In this document: piece after piece, positions 58,939-64,000 of the stretch
How the letters are laid out: every line of letters starts with the position of its first letter
Position numbering within the stretch: position 1 is the first letter of the stretch
From: Catellatospora sp. IY07-71
GTDB taxonomy: Bacteria; Actinomycetota; Actinomycetes; Mycobacteriales; Micromonosporaceae
DNA: 64,000 bases
NCBI RefSeq assembly: GCF_018326265.1
Contig: NZ_AP023360.1
Span: forward strand, 846,501 to 910,500
Direction of reading: 5' to 3'
Notes under the pieces: model-generated
Told to the model about the DNA's origin: nothing
The model's input: only the letters and a program-made list of their open reading frames with translations
The model's database searches: none
Made by a program: the position numbers and the translations under genes

Positions 58939-60708
58939 ATGACGATGCCCGCCCCGCAACCCGCCCTGCCGCTGCGGGCGCCCCGGCCCGCCGGCCGCCG
59001 GGCGCTCGCCGCCGCCGACTTCGACTCGTTCTACCGGGCGAACTACGCCGGCACCGTGGCCGTCGCGTTCGGGCTCACCGGTGACCGGGGCGAGGCGCAG
59101 GACCTCGCGCAGGAGGCGTACTGCCGGGCCTGGCAGCGCTGGGCGGAGATCTCCGCGTACGACAACCCGGGCGCGTGGGTGTACCGGGTGACGGTCAACC
59201 TGGCCCGCTCCCGCTGGCGCAACCTGCGCACGGCTGCCGCGCACCTGATCCGGATGCGCCCGGTGGACGTGGCCCCGGCCGACGCGGAGCACGTGGCGCT
59301 GGTGGCCGCGCTGCGGGCGCTGCCGATGGACCAGCGGCAGGCGATCGTGCTGCACCACCTGGTCGACCTGCCGGTGAACGAGGTGGCCCGCGAGATGGGC
59401 GTGCCCGCGGGCACCGTGAAGTCCTGGCTGCACCGCGGGCGCACCGAGCTGGCCGCGCTGCTGGGCGAGCACTCCCGAGGCGGCGAGCCGGTGCCGCCGG
59501 ACAGCGTGCGGCAGCGCGGCGACCGGCGCCGCCGGGTCCGCAACGGCACGCTGGCCGCCGCGGCAGCGGCCGTGTGCGCCCTGGTAGCCGTGTTCGCGAT
59601 CCGGGTCGTCGGCCCGGTGTGGCCCGGCCCGACGCCGCCCGCGCAGACGCCGAGCCCCAGCCCGAGCGCCGCTCCCTCGGGCACCCCGCTGCCGAGCGCG
59701 CCGCCGCCCAGCCCCGCGCCGGTGACCACGGTGAACGCGGGCGACCCGATCCTGAAGACGGACTGGCGGCGCGCGACGATCACCGTGCCCGCCGCCCCGG
59801 ACTGCCCCTCCGGGCAGCTGACGTTCCGCACCCGCCCGGCGCGGGTGCCCGACGGCGTCCAGCCCGTGGCCGCCCCGGCCGGTTATCCGCGCATCACCAT
59901 CGACGTCGGCGACGTCGTCTACGGGGACCTGACCGGCGACGGCGCGGCCGAGGCCGTGCTCGGGGCGGCGTGCTGGGACAGCGAGGAGGACAGCGGGGAC
60001 GGCAAGTCGCACCTGCTGGTGGTCACCCGGGAGGCGGGCGGGCGGCTGCGCGCCCTGGGCTGGGCCGGCGACCGCGGCGCCAGCTACCCGGGCACGTGGA
60101 TCGCCGACCAGGTCCTCTACGTCGAGAACCACCCGTGGCACGGCAGGATCACCGACTACCGGATCGGGATGGTGTACGGCTTCCGGTGGACCGGGAAGGC
60201 GTTCGCGCCGGTGGACGTGTCGGCCGCGTACCCGCCGGTGCTGCCGACCGTGGAGGGCCGCCGCCTGGACCTGACCCCCGTCGCCGGGGACCTGCGGTGC
60301 AACGACCTGCCGCCGCCCGTCGGCGAGGTGCGCCCGGTGTTCGACGCGGACGGCATCGCCGACGGTGGGGACCGCGAGTGGACGCTGATGCCGGGGGCGC
60401 CGTCGAACGGCCCGTACCTGGTGCGGCTCGATCCGGCCCGGCCGCCCTACCTGCTGCTGCGGGTGGCGTGCGCGGTCGACGACACCCCGGGAGCCACGGC
60501 CGACGTGCAACCCAGCGAGAACCTGGTGCTGTTCGGCCTGGCACCGGACGGCTGGCGGGCGCTGGCCCGGGTGCCCACCCCGCCGGAGGACTACCTCGTC
60601 AGCTACTGGCGGGTGGTCGCGGGCGGCCTGAGCGTGGACCACGGACGGCTGAATGAGCTGAACCGGACGACCACGTTCCGGTGGAACGGGACCTCATTCA
60701 CGAGTTAG
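58939..60708 (+). CDS. ECF sigma factor fused to a membrane helix and extracytoplasmic domain
   Basis: 589 residues. Region 2 is about 27-95 (FDSFYRANYAGTVAVAF; DLAQEAYCRAWQRWAEI; WVYRVTVNLARSRWRNL), region 4 about 121-175 (ALRALPMDQRQAIVLHHLVDLPVNEVAREMGVPAGTVKSWLHRGRTELAALL). A basic segment (RRRR) and one membrane helix (about 202-225) follow, then a Pro/Ser linker to 260 and a 330-residue exported domain. That domain has a calcium-type DLTGDGAAEAV loop (about 328) and cysteines that could pair. The sigma part would be held at the membrane and perhaps freed by proteolysis. The pair at 17846/18351 has the same parts in two genes. ATG 58945 is an alternative start. Confidence 0.9.
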   Translation: MTMPAPQPALPLRAPRPAGRRALAAADFDSFYRANYAGTVAVAFGLTGDRGEAQDLAQEAYCRAWQRWAEISAYDNPGAWVYRVTVNLARSRWRNLRTAAAHLIRMRPVDVAPADAEHVALVAALRALPMDQRQAIVLHHLVDLPVNEVAREMGVPAGTVKSWLHRGRTELAALLGEHSRGGEPVPPDSVRQRGDRRRRVRNGTLAAAAAAVCALVAVFAIRVVGPVWPGPTPPAQTPSPSPSAAPSGTPLPSAPPPSPAPVTTVNAGDPILKTDWRRATITVPAAPDCPSGQLTFRTRPARVPDGVQPVAAPAGYPRITIDVGDVVYGDLTGDGAAEAVLGAACWDSEEDSGDGKSHLLVVTREAGGRLRALGWAGDRGASYPGTWIADQVLYVENHPWHGRITDYRIGMVYGFRWTGKAFAPVDVSAAYPPVLPTVEGRRLDLTPVAGDLRCNDLPPPVGEVRPVFDADGIADGGDREWTLMPGAPSNGPYLVRLDPARPPYLLLRVACAVDDTPGATADVQPSENLVLFGLAPDGWRALARVPTPPEDYLVSYWRVVAGGLSVDHGRLNELNRTTTFRWNGTSFTS

Positions 60709-60727
60709 CGCCGGTGTGCCACTTTGT

Positions 60728-60759
60728 GGGACGGGTCAGTGATGTACGCGACCCGTCCC
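60728..60759 (+). terminator. Terminator after the fused sigma factor gene
   Basis: GGGACGGGTC (60728-60737) and GACCCGTCCC (60750-60759) form a perfect 10-bp stem with a 12-base loop. Confidence 0.7.
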
Positions 60760-60838
60760 CCTGGGTGCTGTCGTGTTTATCACGTTCAGCACGGTTTCGC
60801 TGGGGGGGCCGTGTCACCCCGATTCCCTACCTCCGACG

Positions 60839-60844
60839 TAGGCT
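60839..60844 (+). promoter_or_regulatory. -10 hexamer of korAB
   Basis: TAGGCT lies 52 bases before the korA GTG, in a region that follows a terminator; no good -35 is visible. It would give a leader of about 45 bases with AGGAGG at its end. Confidence 0.45.
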
Positions 60845-60896
60845 GACCTTAATCGAGAAGTGACAGCACACCACCCCAAGCAGGAGGTCGCGTCCA

Positions 60897-62798
60897 GTGG
60901 CCGAACATCGTGAGGGCACCGGCCCCGCCGGTCAGCTCAGCGAGCCCGGGCATCCCGCAAAGGAGATCCACCAGCTCGACCGGGTGGTGATCCGCTTCGC
61001 GGGTGACTCGGGCGACGGCATGCAGCTCACCGGCGACAGGTTCACGTCGGAGACCGCCCAGCTCGGCAACGACATCTCCACGTTGCCGAACTTCCCGGCG
61101 GAGATCCGCGCGCCTGCCGGCACGCTGCCCGGCGTCTCCAGCTTCCAGGTGGCCTTCGCCGACTACGACATCCTCACGCCCGGCGACGCGCCGAACGTGC
61201 TGGTCGCGATGAACCCGGCGGCGCTCAAGGCGAACCTCGCCGACCTGCCCAAGGGCGGCACGATCATCGTCAACACCGACGAGTTCACCAAGCGCAACCT
61301 GCAGAAGGTCGGCTACGACGGCAACCCGCTCGAGGACGGCTCGCTCGCCGGCTGGGACGTGCACAAGGTCGGGCTGACCAGCATGACCGTGGGTGCGCTG
61401 GCCGACCACGCGGTCAGCAAGAAGGACGCCGAGCGCGCCAAGAACATGTTCGCCCTCGGCCTGCTGAGCTGGCTCTACTCGCGGCCGCACGCGTCGACCA
61501 TGGCGTTCCTGGAGCGCAAGTTCGCCGCCCGGCCCGAGCTGGTCGCCGCCAACAAGGCCGCCTTCGAGGCGGGCTGGAGCTTCGGCGAGACCACCGAGAG
61601 CTTCGCGGTGCGCTACGAGGTGCCCCCGGCGCAGATGGCGCCCGGCAACTACCGCAACATCACCGGCAACACGGCGCTCGCGCTGGGCCTGGTGGCCGCG
61701 GGCGTGCGGGCCCAGCTACCGGTCGTGCTCGGGGCATACCCGATCACCCCGGCCTCGGACATCCTGCACGAGCTGAGCAAGCACAAGAAGTTCGGCGTGA
61801 CCACGGTGCAGGCCGAGGACGAGATCGCCGCGGTCGGCGTCGCGCTGGGCGCGTCGTACGGCGGCGCGCTGGGCGTGACCAGCACCAGCGGTCCCGGCGT
61901 GGCGCTCAAGAGCGAGACCATCTCGCTGGCGGTGGCGCTGGAGCTGCCGCTGGTGGTCGTGGACGTGCAGCGGGCCGGGCCGTCCACCGGTCTGCCCACC
62001 AAGACCGAGCAGGCCGACCTGAGCATGGCGCTGCACGGCCGGCACGGCGAGGCGCCGGTCGCGGTGGTGGCCGCGCAGTCGCCGGTCGACTGCTTCCACG
62101 CCGCGATCGAGGCCTGCCGCATCGCGCTGACCTACCGCACCCCGGTCATCCTGCTGTCCGACGGTTACGTCGCCAACGGCTCCGAGCCGTGGCTGCTGCC
62201 GGAGATCAGCGACCTGCCGGACCTGCGGGTCGAGTTCGCGTCCGGCCCCAACGGCGAGGACGGCAAGTTCTACCCGTACCTGCGCGATCCGCAGACGCTG
62301 GCCCGCCCGTGGGCCGTGCCGGGCACGCCGGGCCTGGAGCACCGCATCGGCGGCCTGGAGAAGGCCGACAAGACCGGTGACATCTCCTACGACCCGGCCA
62401 ACCACGACTTCATGGTGCGCACCCGGGCCGCCCGCATCGAGGCGATCGACGTGCCGGACGTGGTGGTCGAGGACCCGTCGGGCGAGGCGAAGGTGCTGGT
62501 GCTGGGCTGGGGCTCGACCTACGGCCCGATCGGCGCCGCGGCGCGTGCGCTGCGCCAGCGCGGGGTGCACGTCGCGCAGGCCCACCTGCGGCACCTCAAC
62601 CCGCTGCCGAAGAACCTGGGCGAGGTGCTGGCGGCGTACGACAAGGTGGTCCTGCCCGAGATGAACCTGGGCCAGCTCGCGCAGGTGCTCCGGGCGCGCT
62701 ACCTGGTCGACATCGTGAGCTACAACCAGGTCCGTGGTCTTCCCTTCACCTCCACCCAGCTGGAGACCATGCTCGAGGAAGTGATCAAGAATGTCTAA
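60897..62798 (+). CDS. korA: 2-oxoacid:ferredoxin oxidoreductase, alpha (gamma-alpha fused) subunit
   Basis: 633 residues from GTG 60897, RBS AGGAGG nine bases upstream. With KorB it oxidises a 2-oxoacid, probably 2-oxoglutarate, to the acyl-CoA and reduces ferredoxin. The gamma domain is about 22-195 (RVVIRFAGDSGDGMQLTGDRF; VLVAMNPAALKANLADLPKGGTIIVNTDEF) and the alpha/pyrimidine-binding domain about 245-630 (GAYPITPASDILHELSKHKKFGVTTVQAEDEIAAVGVALGASYGGALGVTSTSGPGVALKSE; DVQRAGPSTGLPTKTEQADL). The stop overlaps korB by eight bases. Likely partner: the ferredoxin-fed complex I suggested by the nuo genes. Confidence 0.95.
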   Translation: MAEHREGTGPAGQLSEPGHPAKEIHQLDRVVIRFAGDSGDGMQLTGDRFTSETAQLGNDISTLPNFPAEIRAPAGTLPGVSSFQVAFADYDILTPGDAPNVLVAMNPAALKANLADLPKGGTIIVNTDEFTKRNLQKVGYDGNPLEDGSLAGWDVHKVGLTSMTVGALADHAVSKKDAERAKNMFALGLLSWLYSRPHASTMAFLERKFAARPELVAANKAAFEAGWSFGETTESFAVRYEVPPAQMAPGNYRNITGNTALALGLVAAGVRAQLPVVLGAYPITPASDILHELSKHKKFGVTTVQAEDEIAAVGVALGASYGGALGVTSTSGPGVALKSETISLAVALELPLVVVDVQRAGPSTGLPTKTEQADLSMALHGRHGEAPVAVVAAQSPVDCFHAAIEACRIALTYRTPVILLSDGYVANGSEPWLLPEISDLPDLRVEFASGPNGEDGKFYPYLRDPQTLARPWAVPGTPGLEHRIGGLEKADKTGDISYDPANHDFMVRTRAARIEAIDVPDVVVEDPSGEAKVLVLGWGSTYGPIGAAARALRQRGVHVAQAHLRHLNPLPKNLGEVLAAYDKVVLPEMNLGQLAQVLRARYLVDIVSYNQVRGLPFTSTQLETMLEEVIKNV

Positions 62799-63822
62799 CG
62801 CGGTGCCGGTCCAGCTGTCGGCGAAGGACTTCAAGTCCGACCAGGAGGTGCGCTGGTGCCCCGGGTGCGGGGACTACGCGATCCTGGCCGCGATGCAGAC
62901 CTTCCTGCCCGAGCTGGGCATCCCTCGCGAGCGCACGGTCTTCGTCTCCGGCATCGGCTGCTCCTCGCGCTTCCCGTACTACCTGAACACGTACGGCATG
63001 CACTCGATCCACGGCCGCGCCCCGGCGATCGCCACCGGCCTGTCGGTGTCGCGCCCGGACCTGACCGTGTGGGTGGTGACCGGTGACGGCGACGCGCTGT
63101 CCATCGGCGGCAACCACCTGATCCACGCGCTGCGCCGGAACGTCAACCTGAAGATCCTGCTGTTCAACAACAAGATCTACGGCCTGACCAAGGGGCAGTA
63201 CTCGCCCACCAGCGAGCTTGGCAAGATCACGAAGTCGACGCCGGGCGGCTCGTCCGACGCGCCGTTCAACCCGATCTCGCTGGCGCTGGGCGCCGAGGCC
63301 TCGTTCGTGGCCCGCACCATCGACTCCGACCGCAAGCACCTGCAGTCGGTGCTGCGCCAGGCCGCCGAGCACCAGGGCTCCGCCTTCGTGGAGATCTACC
63401 AGAACTGCAACATCTTCAACGACGGCGCGTTCGAGGTGCTCAAGGACCCGGAGACCCGCGACGCGCACCTGATCCGGCTGGAGCACGGGCAGCCGATCAC
63501 GCTCGGCAACGACGGCTCGCACGTGGTGACCCACCCGGCGGGCAGCTTCGGGCTGGCCGTGCGGGAGAAGGCCGACGTCGACCCGGCCGAGGTGCTGGTG
63601 CACGACGCCCACGCCGAGGACCCGGCGTACGCGTTCGCGCTGTCCCGGCTGGCCGGGCCGGACCTGCGGCACACCCCGGTGGGCGTGTTCCGCTCGGTGC
63701 GCCGCCCGTCGTACGACGAGCTGGTGCGCAACCAGCTCGACGCGGCCAAGGCCAAGGCCGGCGAGCCCGAGGCCGACCTCGCCGCCCTGCTCAACTCCGG
63801 CGACACCTGGACGATCCTCTGA
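62791..63822 (+). CDS. korB: 2-oxoacid:ferredoxin oxidoreductase, beta (TPP-binding) subunit
   Basis: 343 residues. It binds thiamine diphosphate and a [4Fe-4S] cluster: Cys ligands in RWCPGCGDYAI (about 23 and 26), GIGCSSRFPYY (about 54) and IYQNCNIFND (about 206). The TPP motif is VVTGDGDALSIGGNHLIHALRRNVNLKILLFNN (about 95-127). IYGLTKGQYSPTSELGKITKSTPGGS is typical of the 2-oxoglutarate branch. The start overlaps korA, giving equal synthesis. A perfect terminator follows. Confidence 0.96.
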   Translation: MSNAVPVQLSAKDFKSDQEVRWCPGCGDYAILAAMQTFLPELGIPRERTVFVSGIGCSSRFPYYLNTYGMHSIHGRAPAIATGLSVSRPDLTVWVVTGDGDALSIGGNHLIHALRRNVNLKILLFNNKIYGLTKGQYSPTSELGKITKSTPGGSSDAPFNPISLALGAEASFVARTIDSDRKHLQSVLRQAAEHQGSAFVEIYQNCNIFNDGAFEVLKDPETRDAHLIRLEHGQPITLGNDGSHVVTHPAGSFGLAVREKADVDPAEVLVHDAHAEDPAYAFALSRLAGPDLRHTPVGVFRSVRRPSYDELVRNQLDAAKAKAGEPEADLAALLNSGDTWTIL

Positions 63823-63843
63823 CCGCCCGGCACGTTCGCTGAG

Positions 63844-63873
63844 AAAGGCCCCGCTCTCCTGAGCGGGGCCTTT
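63844..63873. terminator. Perfect 13-bp terminator after korB
   Basis: AAAGGCCCCGCTC (63844-63856) and GAGCGGGGCCTTT (63861-63873) pair around TCCT. The A and T runs on either side make it usable by korB and by the convergent gene at 63889. Confidence 0.92.
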
Positions 63874-63888
63874 CCGTACCGCAGCCTG

Positions 63889-64000
63889 TCAGTCCTCGGG
63901 CTCGAGGCGGGTCTCGAGCTGGGCCCGATCGCCGGCGAACTTGTCCTTCACCTCGTCGGCCTTCTTCTGGTAGTAGATGATCGCGCCCTGGCTGCCGCCG
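63889..64000 (-). CDS. C-terminal end of an unidentified protein (partial)
   Basis: The last 36 or so codons of a minus-strand gene that starts beyond the right edge. The readable end is GAIIYYQKKADEVKDKFAGD followed by RAQLETRLEPED, charged and probably helical. It is too little to identify. It converges with korB across the terminator. Confidence 0.55.
   Translation of the reverse strand, partial: GGSQGAIIYYQKKADEVKDKFAGDRAQLETRLEPED

Overview
The window is 64 kb of GC-rich DNA with dense, often overlapping genes. Many genes appear to start directly below a -10 hexamer (leaderless). Small conserved actinobacterial proteins are present (DUF3117, DUF3107, DUF3152, actinobacterial-type Mrp, MoeZ). 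Together with several families of short intergenic palindromic repeats, this suggests an actinomycete, probably Micromonosporaceae; the family is an inference and I cannot name a genus. No rRNA, tRNA, CRISPR array, transposase, integrase or phage gene was seen.

Layout. 1-2.7 kb (minus): nuoI-nuoJ-nuoK-nuoL, nuoL running off the left edge. 2.8-16.0 kb (plus): five tandem paralogous genes for large secreted proteins of CnaB/carboxypeptidase-regulatory-like repeats. 16.1-23.4 kb: nuoH, a 24-codon mini-ORF where nuoD would be expected, nuoC, an ECF sigma factor with an overlapping membrane-protein gene, a DUF2252 protein, nuoB, an unknown gene and a GPH-type sugar transporter. 23.5-30.3 kb: a short gamma-glutamyltransferase relative, a Cys-less alkyltransferase-like protein between inverted 58-bp repeats, proB-proA, a terpene-cyclase-repeat protein and moeZ. 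30.5-44.1 kb: two overlapping DUF3152 metalloprotease-like genes, a large Pro-rich protein opposite a TetR regulator, DUF3107, a ferritin-like protein, a DEAD-box helicase, a heme oxygenase-DUF2470 fusion, two methyltransferase or unknown genes, an SDR and a HAD phosphatase. 44.2-53.7 kb: an EamA transporter, an FMN-barrel protein, an MgtE-N/CBS protein, DUF1003, mrp, tatB, htrA, an O-methyltransferase, pepA and DUF3117. 54-64 kb: a PaaX-like regulator with an enoyl-CoA hydratase, tag, a sterol-desaturase-family protein, SRPBCC and DivIVA-domain genes, nuoA, an ECF sigma factor fused to a membrane and extracytoplasmic domain, and korA-korB.

How the genes may work together. The nuo genes (A, B, C, H, I, J, K, L, all minus strand) keep the standard order but are spread over about 58 kb, with no D, E, F or G in the window. 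KorAB next to nuoA makes reduced ferredoxin from a 2-oxoacid. A complex I without its NADH module could take electrons from that ferredoxin, so the dispersed nuo set and kor may form one respiratory module. Two ECF systems, one split (sigma plus membrane protein) and one fused, sit inside the same region and share an AAC-N15-CGT motif upstream.

The most unusual material is: the five-gene secreted-protein array with its conserved cysteine pairs and a shared inverted repeat upstream of three members; the dispersed partial complex I; the membrane-tethered sigma factor; and at least four families of intergenic palindromic repeats, several of which touch stop codons.
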